DNA of 64,000 nt, from NCBI GenBank assembly GCA_030016715.1, contig JASEJD010000002.1:1-64000 (forward strand). The letters are read 5' to 3'. Source of the DNA: Methanobacteriaceae archaeon. Its GTDB lineage: Archaea; Methanobacteriota; Methanobacteria; Methanobacteriales; Methanobacteriaceae. The notes under the pieces were generated by a model. The model saw only the letters and a program-made list of their open reading frames with translations, made no database searches and was not told where the DNA came from. Both the position numbers and the translations under genes were made by a program. Every line of letters starts with the position of its first letter. Position 1 is the stretch's first letter. Of this stretch, positions 38,963 through 48,500 are shown one piece after another.

Positions 38963-39655
38963 TTATACAACTTTCAAACGTCCAAGTCCATTATAAATTA
39001 CCAGTAATCCTATGATTATCAAAAAACCAGCCATTATCCAATTTGAATGTTTAGAAATCCAATTATTCATTGGTTTCGTTACTTTTTCCGCTTTTTTTGG
39101 TACTAATAAAAAAAATAGCAATGGTACTTCTATTAAAATTAAAGTAATAATAGTTAAAAGTGCAATAGAACCTAATTCGATCCATATTCCTGTTTTTGAA
39201 AGACCTATCTCTCTTCCAGCAGCTAATACAAATATTGCTGTGCTTAAATTAGTTAAAAATGTTAAAAGACCAATGGTAAAATATCTACGAAACTTGGCAA
39301 AAGTACTTGAATCTGAACTAATGTGTAAGAAATTAGTTAAAGAACTGTTTATTCCATTTTTAGAAAATAAACTTTTAAGGCCTAGAAGAAAGAGTATTGA
39401 TCCTAAAAATATATCTATTGCTCCTGTAGTTGCAGGGTCACCATGTCCAGTGCTGGTTAAAGCACCTCCTAAAAATATTCCTATAACTACTGTTATTAAA
39501 AGAACAGATACTGCTCCTGCATAAAAAGATAGCCCAGAAAGTCTGGGATTATCAGACATAGACACCGTTATTAGAAAAAAGGATAAAACGGTGGGACTAA
39601 CTGCTGCTGCCCAAGAAAGGGCTATAATTTGAGTAATTAAATTTGTATCAGTCAT
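38963..39655 (-). CDS. GAP/LysE-superfamily membrane protein
   Basis: 230 residues, six predicted helices in two groups of three separated by a soluble loop with the DSSTFAKFRRYFTIG stretch. The first helix motif IIALSWAAAVSPTVLSFFLI, with an SP turn, and the GHGDPATTGAIDIFLGSILFLLG helix fit the GAP (Sap) family, distant relatives of LysE/cadmium exporters. Transport substrate unknown. Monocistronic, minus strand. Confidence 0.75.
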   Translation of the reverse strand: MTDTNLITQIIALSWAAAVSPTVLSFFLITVSMSDNPRLSGLSFYAGAVSVLLITVVIGIFLGGALTSTGHGDPATTGAIDIFLGSILFLLGLKSLFSKNGINSSLTNFLHISSDSSTFAKFRRYFTIGLLTFLTNLSTAIFVLAAGREIGLSKTGIWIELGSIALLTIITLILIEVPLLFFLLVPKKAEKVTKPMNNWISKHSNWIMAGFLIIIGLLVIYNGLGRLKVV

Positions 39656-39921
39656 TTTATCATTATTATAATTTGAATAAATTTAAAGATTTAGTTGTAT
39701 TTATTTTAAAACTTTAAGATAAATTAAGATCAGTTCCTAGGCCATATAAGATCAAAGATGATATTTAATCTAATTAGTTAAGTAATTAAATAAAGAATTT
39801 CAATTACCTAAATATCATATTAAACTTGTTAAATATATTATTTGATATTATGAGAAGTTATAAATCCTATTTATCGACAAAACCAATTTAAATTGTAAAA
39901 TATTTTTATTAAGGTTTTATG

Positions 39922-40734
39922 TTAGTCTTTTGAATTTTTTAATTTTAATATAAAGCAGCAGTACTGGTCACCTCGAGCATAACATTTAATCTCATCGACT
40001 GTTACTTCCTGGGAAAAGTGAGATGAGAATAGAGCTTCTAATATTCCTGAATCCAATGCACATGCTGATTTTCCAATATTTGGCAGAAATTCACATTCAA
40101 AACAATCATAAGCTTGAATAATTATAGGTTTTATGCTTCGAACTTCAAGTTTGCCCAGTGCATTTGCTTCCCAGAATTTTACTAATTTTTCAAGAAATTT
40201 TTCAGTATTTTTATTCTGTAATTCTGGAAAAAATACTTGTCCAATTTTTTTCCCTGTCTGCTGGAGTAGGGGATCTAAATTAATACCTTCTTTAATCATT
40301 TCCACCCTTAATATATGAAACATTAACCTGAAAAATTCATAAGGGTTTCCCTGATTAATTAAATGCTCTATAAGGAATTCTAAATTTCCTTCTTCCATTT
40401 CAGCTATTGCATTAGGATTCATTTCACCAATATAGCGGGAATTTAGAAAAAATATTTTTTTACGCTTATCATGATTATTAGTGCGTGATTCTAAAATTCC
40501 TTGTTCTCTTAGTTCTTTTAAATGGACAGAAACGGTTGATCTTGATCTTCCTGCTACTTTAACTATTTCATCAAAATTTAATTCTTTCTTCTTTAAAGCT
40601 TGGAGAATATTGGATTTTACCGGACTTTTAACTACATTTACTCCTTTATTAGTTGCAAAAATTGTTATAGATTTGTTTAAATCTCCAAAAGATTCTTTTT
40701 TTTGATCTTTCTCATTTCTATATTCATTGCCCAT
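39922..40734 (-). CDS. msvR: MsvR-type redox-sensing transcription regulator (HTH + V4R)
   Basis: 270 residues: a winged HTH of the ArsR class (SNILQALKKKELNFDEIV, RSRSTVSVHLKELREQGIL; about 35-95) and a C-terminal V4R domain (about 125-265) with cysteines in DCFECEFLP, SACALDSG, IKCYARGDQYCCF. This matches the methanogen-specific redox regulator MsvR, whose V4R cysteines sense oxidation. ATG 40734 follows AGGTTGAT; the longer frame to 40866 runs through the operators and is rejected. TATA-like CTTTATATG lies about 40 bp upstream, next to TTCGTA boxes, so autoregulation is likely. Divergent from rubrerythrin. Confidence 0.85.
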   Translation of the reverse strand: MGNEYRNEKDQKKESFGDLNKSITIFATNKGVNVVKSPVKSNILQALKKKELNFDEIVKVAGRSRSTVSVHLKELREQGILESRTNNHDKRKKIFFLNSRYIGEMNPNAIAEMEEGNLEFLIEHLINQGNPYEFFRLMFHILRVEMIKEGINLDPLLQQTGKKIGQVFFPELQNKNTEKFLEKLVKFWEANALGKLEVRSIKPIIIQAYDCFECEFLPNIGKSACALDSGILEALFSSHFSQEVTVDEIKCYARGDQYCCFILKLKNSKD

Positions 40735-40797
40735 GGGATCAACCTGATAACATTTTTGTATTTTTACATATAAAGTTAGTTCGCTATAATAGGAATA

Positions 40798-40867
40798 TTC
40801 GTATATAAACGAATAGAAATTATTATATACAAGTTCGTATAGTATAGGATATTCGTAAGAATACAAA
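40798..40867. promoter_or_regulatory. MsvR-type operator cluster (three TTCGTA boxes)
   Basis: Box 1 TTCGTA-TATA-AACGAA at 40798-40813, half-site TTCGTA at 40834-40839, and box 3 TTCGTA-AGAA-TACAAA at 40852-40867. Each full box differs by one base from the known MsvR motif TTCGTA-N4-TACGAA. Box starts are 36 and 18 bp apart. They lie in the 342-bp divergent gap between msvR and rubrerythrin, just upstream of the msvR promoter. Confidence 0.7.
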
Positions 40868-40928
40868 TAAATTTCTTTAAAAATCGGATGAAAATCGGGG
40901 CATATTAAACTGTTGCACTTTTAAAAAC

Positions 40929-40984
40929 CTATATAAAAAGATTAAATTGATCTAATAATTAAAAAAGCTATATAAAAAGATTAT
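40929..40984 (+). promoter_or_regulatory. Duplicated TATA-bearing element upstream of rubrerythrin
   Basis: The 16-mer CTATATAAAAAGATTA occurs twice, at 40929-40944 and 40968-40983, exactly 39 bp apart. Each carries a TATA-type core, so rubrerythrin may have two promoters or a duplicated regulatory element. The downstream copy lies about 95 bp before the ATG. Confidence 0.5.
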
Positions 40985-41076
40985 ATATATCGGCGTATTT
41001 ATTTAAACTTTTAAAACGGACAAATAACCTATGAATTCTCTTAAATTTATTAAAGATTTAAATGGAGGATATAAAT

Positions 41077-41493
41077 ATGGAATTAATAAACGAACACAAA
41101 ATTGGAGTATGTAAAGGTACAGAATTAGAAGAAGCTGTAAAAGCCAACTTTAATGGCGAATGTCAAGAAGTAGGTATGTATCTAGCTATGGCCCGTCTGG
41201 CACAAAGAGAAGGGCTTCCAGAAGTAGCTGAAGTGTTAAAAACAATTGCATGGGAAGAAGCTGAACATGCATCAAAGTTTGCGGAAATGAATGAAGTAAT
41301 AAAACCTTCACTAAAAGAAAACTTGGAAATGATGTTAGAAGGAGAAACCATGGCAAATAATGAGAAAAAAGCAGCAGCAAAAAAAGCAAAAGAATGTGAT
41401 ATTGACCCAGCCCATGACCTATTTGATGAAAGTTCAAGAGATGAAGCACGCCACGCACGAATGTTAAAAGGAATCTTGGAGAGATACTTCTAA
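41077..41493 (+). CDS. Rubrerythrin-like diiron protein without rubredoxin domain
   Basis: 138 residues forming only the four-helix ferritin-like part: [78 protein letters not shown]. The Glu and EXXH diiron ligands are present; the C-terminal CXXC rubredoxin part is absent. Reduces peroxide or handles iron under oxidative stress. GGAGGAT precedes ATG 41077; the five-codon longer start is inside that site. Divergent from msvR, its likely regulator. Confidence 0.9.
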   Translation: MELINEHKIGVCKGTELEEAVKANFNGECQEVGMYLAMARLAQREGLPEVAEVLKTIAWEEAEHASKFAEMNEVIKPSLKENLEMMLEGETMANNEKKAAAKKAKECDIDPAHDLFDESSRDEARHARMLKGILERYF

Positions 41494-41544
41494 AGCCTAT
41501 TACTACCCCCTTTTTCTCTCCTTGACCTCCTTTTTTAAAAAAAT

Positions 41545-42915
41545 TTATTTAGATTTGTTAAATCTTTTCAGTTTAATGCATGCATCTTCCGCAGCCAAAA
41601 TGATCGGATCTATTACCATGGAAACTGGCGGGGCATATGAAAATTCCATATTTGCCAGTTCACTGCAACTGATACCTTTAGCAATAGCAAGTGACATTGT
41701 ATCCACCCTTTCTGCGACTCTCTCCTCAGCAATTATCTGACAACCAATTATTCTACCTTTAAGATTAATTATCATTTTAACATCAATTCTTTTAGCACCA
41801 GGATAATATCTGGCCTTTGTTAAAGCTCTACTTTTACCTGATATGGCTTTAATCCCATTTTGCAGAGCTCCCGTCTTTGTCAGTCCGACTGATCCAAATT
41901 CGAGGTCTCCAATTTTTGATACCATAGAATTAATAACCGGGTTAAATTTAGCTTCAACACCAGCAATGTTTTTCGCAGCGATCTTTCCCTGCCTAACTGC
42001 TGTTGAACCCAATGGAGATAAAGTATTATGTCCTGTAATTGCATCTATAACCTCTACACAATCCCCAACAGCGTATATGTTGGGTATAGATGTTTGCATT
42101 TTTTCATTTACTAGGATAGCCCACCTACCAATTTCAATCCCAGGTATTTGAGCTAATTTTATTTCAGGTCTTATCCCAGTAGCTAATATCACCATATCTG
42201 CTTTTAATTCTTCCTCTCCAAAAATGGCCCCTGTAACCTTCTTATCACCAGTAATTTTCTCAACAGGATGACCTAAAATAACATTAATGCCTTTATTTTC
42301 TATATATTCTTGAACTATGGATGCCATAGCAGGATCCAAATTTCTGGGGACAATTTGGGGTAGCATTTCAGTTACAGTAACTTCTAAACCCATATTTTTG
42401 AGTCCGTATGCAATTTCCAATCCAATTAACCCCGCCCCTACCACTATTGCTTTCTGACTTTTTTCAGCCCATTCTTTAATCTTGAAACCATCTTTTATAG
42501 TTCTTATCTTGAAAACTCCATCTAGATCTGAACCTTCCACCGGAGGTATAAAAGGTGAACCACCAGTGGCCAGTACCAGATAATCATAAGATAGTGTTTC
42601 CCCATATCCTTCAGAATTTTTAGAATTTTGATTTAAAAAGCGGTATTCCACTGTATTATTTTCACTTGAAACTTCATAAACTTCTGCCTGAGTAATTACA
42701 CTAATTTTCCGCTCTAGATAATCTTCTGGCTGATGCATGATGATTTCCTTAAAGGAATCTACTTCTCCACATAGTACGTAAGGTATGGCACAAGGAGAAT
42801 AGGCAATATATTTATCACGAGTAATCACTGTAATTTCCGATTTTTCATCGTATTTTCTTATGTTTGAGGCTGTTGAAAGACCTCCAGCTCCTCCACCAAT
42901 GATAACTATTCTCAT
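41545..42915 (-). CDS. FAD-dependent CoA-disulfide reductase/NADH oxidase-like protein
   Basis: 456-residue pyridine nucleotide-disulfide oxidoreductase: FAD site IVIIGGGAGGLSTASNI, a single redox cysteine C42 in YSPCAIPYVL, NAD(P)H site AIVVGAGLIGLEIAYGLKNMG, second FAD contact IYAVGDCVEV, and the dimerisation domain ending FSYAPPVSMVIDP. The single-Cys layout is that of Nox and CoA-disulfide reductases, not glutathione reductases. Convergent with rubrerythrin, about 50 bp apart, forming an oxidative-stress cluster with msvR. Confidence 0.88.
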   Translation of the reverse strand: MRIVIIGGGAGGLSTASNIRKYDEKSEITVITRDKYIAYSPCAIPYVLCGEVDSFKEIIMHQPEDYLERKISVITQAEVYEVSSENNTVEYRFLNQNSKNSEGYGETLSYDYLVLATGGSPFIPPVEGSDLDGVFKIRTIKDGFKIKEWAEKSQKAIVVGAGLIGLEIAYGLKNMGLEVTVTEMLPQIVPRNLDPAMASIVQEYIENKGINVILGHPVEKITGDKKVTGAIFGEEELKADMVILATGIRPEIKLAQIPGIEIGRWAILVNEKMQTSIPNIYAVGDCVEVIDAITGHNTLSPLGSTAVRQGKIAAKNIAGVEAKFNPVINSMVSKIGDLEFGSVGLTKTGALQNGIKAISGKSRALTKARYYPGAKRIDVKMIINLKGRIIGCQIIAEERVAERVDTMSLAIAKGISCSELANMEFSYAPPVSMVIDPIILAAEDACIKLKRFNKSK

Positions 42916-43640
42916 TTTAATTTTTCCGTCTATTTTTTTATCTAATATTTATTTTTTTAATACTATTTGGATTTTATGAATAAAAAAAAATTAACATAAT
43001 AGATTAAGTTTCAAGAGAAGGAGTATTTTAAATGTTTTAATTATCAAAAAATGACATTATATTGTTAATAAACTAAAAATCGATTATTAAAACTCTAAAA
43101 CTAAATTAAATATAGATTATCTACATTTTATCTAAATTCATGAAAATTAAAAAGTATAGTAAAAAAGTATTTTTATTTTTGCTATCACTATATAGAGCGA
43201 CGTATCAGAGAGTTTGATTTTTAATAAATAATCTTCTTTTGGTGATATAAATGTTTAAACAAAATTTTCATGTAAAATTTCCTCATATAATCCCTTGAAT
43301 ATCTTATTATTTTTATTTATACTTCTAAATGTACATTAAGCATTTATATTATATTAATAATCTATTTTATTATCATTAAACTGTTTCCAGGATAATCTAA
43401 TTCCTTAAAATGTCTCATGATTTATATCAATCCCTAATCACGACCATTTATTTATCTGTGCTTGTAATTTTTGTTGAAGTTTGGAAATTTGGAACAAAAA
43501 AACTGAAATAATTTATAGGCTCATTAGGTAATTAATTATTAAATGATTATTAACTAAATATAAAACTAAAGCTATGCAGAAGATTCTAAAAGCAAATAAA
43601 TTTAAGGCATAAAATTGTCTACACTTAAAAATTAATTATT
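42916..43640. other. 725-bp AT-rich gap with only small ORFs
   Basis: No gene of normal size. Two spots have a ribosome binding site followed by ATG and an early stop: AAGGAG before ATG at about 43032, which stops after one codon, and GGTGAT before ATG at 43250, which encodes 15 codons. They may be remnants of lost genes. One further 33-codon frame is listed separately. No RNA or repeat array was recognised. Confidence 0.4.
43410..43511 (+). CDS. Possible 33-aa single-helix membrane peptide
   Basis: Short frame starting ATG 43410 with SLITTIYLSVLVIFVEVWKF as a clear membrane helix and a basic end GTKKLK. No ribosome binding site is visible, so it would need a leaderless transcript. It could equally be chance in AT-rich DNA. 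Confidence 0.2.
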   Translation: MSHDLYQSLITTIYLSVLVIFVEVWKFGTKKLK

Positions 43641-44132
43641 TTATGAATTGTGAAATTCATCAAGCTTCTGGCTAATGTGCTTATAAACATCCTTTGTTAC
43701 CCCTACACTATTTATAAAATCATTTGAATACCGGATATCTCCTCTGCGAGGGTTATCCTGGCGCATAACATACATACAAATGGCGGTTATGATCATTAGG
43801 GGGTCTGTCTTTCTATTCTTACCTCCCCGGTATAATTTCCGAAAGTCAGTCTTTAATATTATTTCCCGGGCTCTGTCCTTCTGACCACCACCCACAGGAC
43901 ACATGACCTCATCACCTTCTTCCCTTTTGGTTAAAACCATGGTGGGACTATGGCCAGTCATCATAAAATTACTAGCCACCACACTAAGCATAGCCAGCTT
44001 TTCTTGCAAACGAAAATCTTCATCGGCTGTTTTTTCATGATACGACTTATATTTTTCGTATTTTTTTATTTTTCTCTCTAATAGTTCAATTTTAGATTTC
44101 TCATCCAAGAATACATGTTTTCGTTTGTTCAA
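43641..44132 (-). CDS. Hypothetical protein with a cyclin-box-like C-terminus
   Basis: 163 residues. A basic coiled-coil N-terminus ([20 protein letters not shown]), a middle with [20 protein letters not shown], and a C-terminal helical part: [50 protein letters not shown]. The last part follows the helix pattern of a TFB/cyclin repeat (pairing an 'all helix' AA-Y-ARQ-like segment with a 'GVTK..' recognition turn), but with no zinc ribbon, so only a weak similarity. TTG start at 44132 preceded by GAGAGAT. Upstream of hisF's end, same strand. Confidence 0.55.
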   Translation of the reverse strand: MNKRKHVFLDEKSKIELLERKIKKYEKYKSYHEKTADEDFRLQEKLAMLSVVASNFMMTGHSPTMVLTKREEGDEVMCPVGGGQKDRAREIILKTDFRKLYRGGKNRKTDPLMIITAICMYVMRQDNPRRGDIRYSNDFINSVGVTKDVYKHISQKLDEFHNS

Positions 44133-44239
44133 ATCTCTCGCCTGATACTTAGAGTTAATTTATCTAGATAAAATAAATTTTATATTTATGATAATGTAAT
44201 TTTTGAAATTTAATTGTTACTCTTAATTTAAGCATAACT

Positions 44240-45064
44240 TCAAACTCTAACTTCAATACCTTTCTCCTTCAAATAATCTTTAACTATGGGTACCGGGTAC
44301 TCGTTAAAGTGGAATATGCTGGCAGCTAATGCTGCATCTGCTTTACCCTTACTGAAAGCTTCGTAAATATGTTCTGGGGTACCTACCCCTCCCGAGGCAA
44401 TTACAGGAATATCTAGATTTTCACTCATAGAAAGGGTGAGTGGAATATCGTAACCGTCCTTAGTACCATCTCGATCCATGGAAGTTAAAAGAATCTCACC
44501 TGCTCCCCTGTCCTGACATTCCATTGCCCAAGAAATGGCGTCTATTCCTGTGAATTCTCTGCCACCATATATACTGCAATCATACCAGCAATAACCTTCA
44601 GGTGTTTCCACAATGATCTTATCATCACTTTCTTTAGGGTTTTCAACATATATTCTTTTGGCATCTATTCCAATAACACATGCTTGGGAACCTACTACCT
44701 TAGATGCTTCATTAATCAGTTCAGGATTTTGAATGGCTGCTGTATTAGTAGAACACTTATCTGCTCCGGCCTTCAACATTTTAACATAATCTTGCGGTTT
44801 TCTAATTCCGCCCCCCACACATATAGGAACAAACACATTTTCGGTTGTGTCTTCAATTACATGGGCCATTGTTTCTCTCCTTTCATGGGAAGCAGTTATA
44901 TCCAGAAATACGATTTCATCAGCCCCATCTTCATAATATTTAGTGGCCAGTTCCACTGGTTCTCCAGCATAACGAATTTGCTTAAATTCAACCCCTTTTA
45001 CCACCCTTCCATGAGGTACTTGGAGGTCACAGTCTAAACACGGAATAATTCTTTTGGCAAGCAT
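44240..45064 (-). CDS. hisF: Imidazole glycerol phosphate synthase subunit HisF
   Basis: 274-residue TIM barrel cyclase of histidine synthesis that works with His[20 protein letters not shown] carries the first catalytic Asp (D11); [37 protein letters not shown] (second Asp), [16 protein letters not shown] and [17 protein letters not shown] are the phosphate and substrate loops. Slightly longer than the usual 253 because of an insertion near [22 protein letters not shown] precedes the ATG. Confidence 0.96.
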   Translation of the reverse strand: MLAKRIIPCLDCDLQVPHGRVVKGVEFKQIRYAGEPVELATKYYEDGADEIVFLDITASHERRETMAHVIEDTTENVFVPICVGGGIRKPQDYVKMLKAGADKCSTNTAAIQNPELINEASKVVGSQACVIGIDAKRIYVENPKESDDKIIVETPEGYCWYDCSIYGGREFTGIDAISWAMECQDRGAGEILLTSMDRDGTKDGYDIPLTLSMSENLDIPVIASGGVGTPEHIYEAFSKGKADAALAASIFHFNEYPVPIVKDYLKEKGIEVRV

Positions 45065-45237
45065 AAATAATCTCCTGAAATGTACATTATAATAATTTTA
45101 TCTCCAATATCTAATTTAACAATTCTTTATAAAAGAGTTTAATAATTATTATATGAAAATTTTTTTATCCAATAACCTAGTAGCGAATTCTTTATAAGTT
45201 AAGACTAACTAAAATCTAATTAAAGATAGTATCTTAA

Positions 45238-45312
45238 GGGCCCGTAGTCTAGTCTGGATAAGACGTGGGACTTCGGATCCCAAGATCGGGGGTTCAAATC
45301 CCCCCGGGTCCG
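45238..45312 (+). tRNA. tRNA-Arg(UCG)
   Basis: 75 nt, GGGCCCG/CGGGTCC acceptor stem, anticodon stem TGGGA/TCCCA around loop CTTCGGA, anticodon TCG at 45273-45275, reading CGA. No intron or encoded CCA. TTTATAAG at 45191-45198 is a likely TATA element. Third tRNA-Arg of the window; shares acceptor arm with the other two. Confidence 0.95.
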
Positions 45313-45599
45313 TCAATAAATTTTAATAGTATTTAAAACTTGTTTTTAGATAGTCATAAAATCAAAAAAATTATTTGATTATTTTTAATAAGAATTATAT
45401 TATAGGGTAATATAAATAATTCTAAGCGTGCCTCAGATATTTTTTTCTATTTTTAGTAAAAATGTTCTTATTAATTTTTGAAAAATGTTTAATATATCCA
45501 AGTTTCTTCCCTATTATCCACGGAAGGTGTTTTAAATCTGCCTAATAAATAATATGTATTTAAAATTGTTAAAATATGAATTAGATATGTTCTGCATGT
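45313..45599. other. AT-rich intergenic DNA
   Basis: 287 bp after tRNA-Arg(UCG), up to the end of the helicase gene on the other strand. T-runs near 45360-45400 could terminate the tRNA. Nothing else recognised. Confidence 0.5.
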
Positions 45600-48500
45600 T
45601 TATAAAGTATATTCTTCTGAATCATTTTTTGCAATGTCTATAAGATCTTCACTGGTTTTTATAAATTTACCTTCCCTCATCAACTTTTCAACTACTGCTT
45701 TATATCTTTTTGAAATGTTTCCCCGGGTTGATTTAAATCCAAGGAGTCTAGAGGCTTTTTTTATTAGCTCATCCTCATCAGTTGCAAATTGATTCATTAT
45801 AACTAGATATAATGATTTCTCAATTTCCAAATCAGTTATTAATTCGATTTTAGGTTTGATGATGCCTTTTCTCAATCTAACCTTAACATCCTTATTATTT
45901 GAAAATAGAAAACCATCTTCAATACTAATTTGACCATCTTGTTCAGCCAGCCGCGCCGCGGTATTAATTACTTGTTTTATCTTTTTACCCGCCCTCTTTA
46001 AGCCCCAAAGAGTTCGAAGTCTTTTTATAGCTTCATCCATGTGGATGGGGGATTCCACTTCCACAATCTGAACTAAACCTCTGGTTACTTGGGCTAAATT
46101 TTTCTCATTTAAATCTCCAGTAATATCTATTTTAGTGCATAGCTGATATAGAGGTACTAAATCTTCAATACTTCCTTTGATCGTCTTTTCGGTTTTTTTA
46201 TTTTCAACAATTATTTTAGGTTCTTCTTCCATGGCCAGAACATCTTCTTTCTCTACTAAATTTTCATTAGCAGGAATATCATCCCTATTTCTATAGCTTT
46301 CAATTATTTTAATGAGATTTCTTTGACTTTCATCCCTATTACGATACCAATCAGTAGCCCATATCCGATGGAAATTCCAGCCTAATCTCTCTAATATTTC
46401 TTCCCTTAACCTATCTCGATCACGAGCCACTGGAGAACTATTATACATCTCCCCGTCACACTCTAAACCTAACAAATACTGAGAAGGGTTATCGGGGTTA
46501 ACTACCGCTAAATCGATTTTAAAACCCGCGCAACCTACTTGCATGTCCACTTCATAACCATGTCCTTTTAAAAATTTGTAAATAGAATTTTCAAATGAAG
46601 ATTCATTTTTGGATTTTTCAAAAGCCAAATCAGGTAAATATCTTGTTTCAGCATATTCAAGGAAATCCTTTAGCGCCCTCAGCCCAAATGGAGATGTGGG
46701 CCTTATTTTCAAATCTCTAGACTTAAAATTGGAGAATACTACGCATAATTCTCTTGCTCGAGTTATTAGAACATTTAACCTGCGTTCTCCACCATCATGA
46801 TTTAGTGGGCCGAAATTATTGGTCAATCGATGGTTTTTATCAAATCCATAGCCCACACTAATAAAGATAACATCTCGCTCATCTCCCTGAATGGTTTCCA
46901 AATTCTTAACAAAAAAATGTTCCTCATGACTGTCACTAAAATATTTCTCCATTTCCGGGTTAAGCTTAAGCTGTAATTCTAACTCTTCCAATATAGCTTG
47001 TTGTTGTTTAACGTTGAAAGTTCCTATTCCCAGACTTTTATCATTGCCAAATCTTTTATAGTGTTCAAATGCTGCTTGAACAACAATTTTAGCTTCTTTT
47101 CGATTAGTAGAACTATGACCCCTGTCATAAACCGTATCTGGGAGATATTTTAGTTTTAATCCTATTAATTCTGAATCTCGACAAGGTGAAGGATAGATTA
47201 GAAGGTTATCATCATAAAATTCATGGTTAGAAACTGCAATTAAGGATTCGTGACGACTTCTATAGTGCCATCTTAACATTTTGGTAGGAAAACTCCTTTT
47301 ACACAAATGTAAAATACTTTCCATATCCACTATAGATGCTAATTCATAGGTTTCCTCCCTCCCACTATCAATCATCATATCAAAAAAGGAAGTAGGAGGT
47401 AATTGTTTAGTATCGCCCATTATAACTGCTTTTTCAGCTCTTAAAAGTGCCCCTAATGCATCTTCCGGTTTTACTTGGCTTGCCTCATCAAATATTACAA
47501 AATCAAATTTCAAACTTTTAATACTCATAGGCTCTAGAAACTGGGCCACAGACAAAGGGCTCATCATAAAACATGGCTTTATTTTCTGGATTAAACTTCC
47601 AGAGGATGAAAGTAATTTTCTAATTGGCATGTGTCCCCTTTTCCTGGAAAACTCGTTTAATAGTATTCCCAACTCAGAATTAGGTGAAGCCCCGCCTCTA
47701 ACAGAAGGTCTACTTTCATACAGCTTTTTGGCAATTCTTAACCTGTTGAGTGAAATAAGCTTATTATCAAGACCTTTAAATTCTTGTATTTTGTTTTCAT
47801 GCATACTCCCTACAAACTTTGATAGAATAGATGTGCTTAAAAATGCTATTTTAAGTAAGGAATCTGCAAAATTACCCTTAAAACAAGGAACTATGTCATC
47901 AGGATTTAGTCTATCTTTTTCAACAATATCTATTATGTGTCGTGCATTAGTTTTTAATATATCATTTTTTATAGAAGTATATTGTGACCATACTTGGAGC
48001 TTGGAAATTTCCCCTTCATATGTATTTAGTTGATAACGCATTTCTTTAAGTGAAGCTAAAACATTATTTTTATTCAAAACAGATCCATCTTCAAAATGTA
48101 AATATTCATCAAGCTTATCAACTAAATCTTGGAACTGTTTTTTTATCCAAGAAATGTCCTTAATTGATTTAGAGATTTCAGAACGTTTTTTTGAAGAAGA
48201 AAGTATTTCCAGTGAGTTTTCACCTAAAATACCATTCCTTAGAAGTTCTCTGATAGTTAAAATATCGTTTGAAACGTACATTAGAGTTTCAGGATCTCCA
48301 TTCTCACCCTGCCATTTCGATCCAAAAAAGCTTTTTCCTACTTTTTCGTTGGATCGAATTTTATCACGAAGTTTTTTACACATTAAAAGATTTTTAATGT
48401 TATTTACCATTATTTTATCGTCTTCAGGAGGATTTTCAATATGTAAAGACATTGCTTTACCTTTCAGCTTCCGATAATCGCCACTCAAAGACTTTAAAAA

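Noticed and set aside
40735-40866. Longer start for the MsvR-like regulator
   Set aside because: That segment is made of operator boxes and promoter sequence and encodes a Tyr-rich stretch unlike the family.
41186-41458. 90-residue open frame opposite rubrerythrin
   Set aside because: Antisense shadow: Leu-rich low-complexity product, no ribosome binding site, overlapped by a clear gene.
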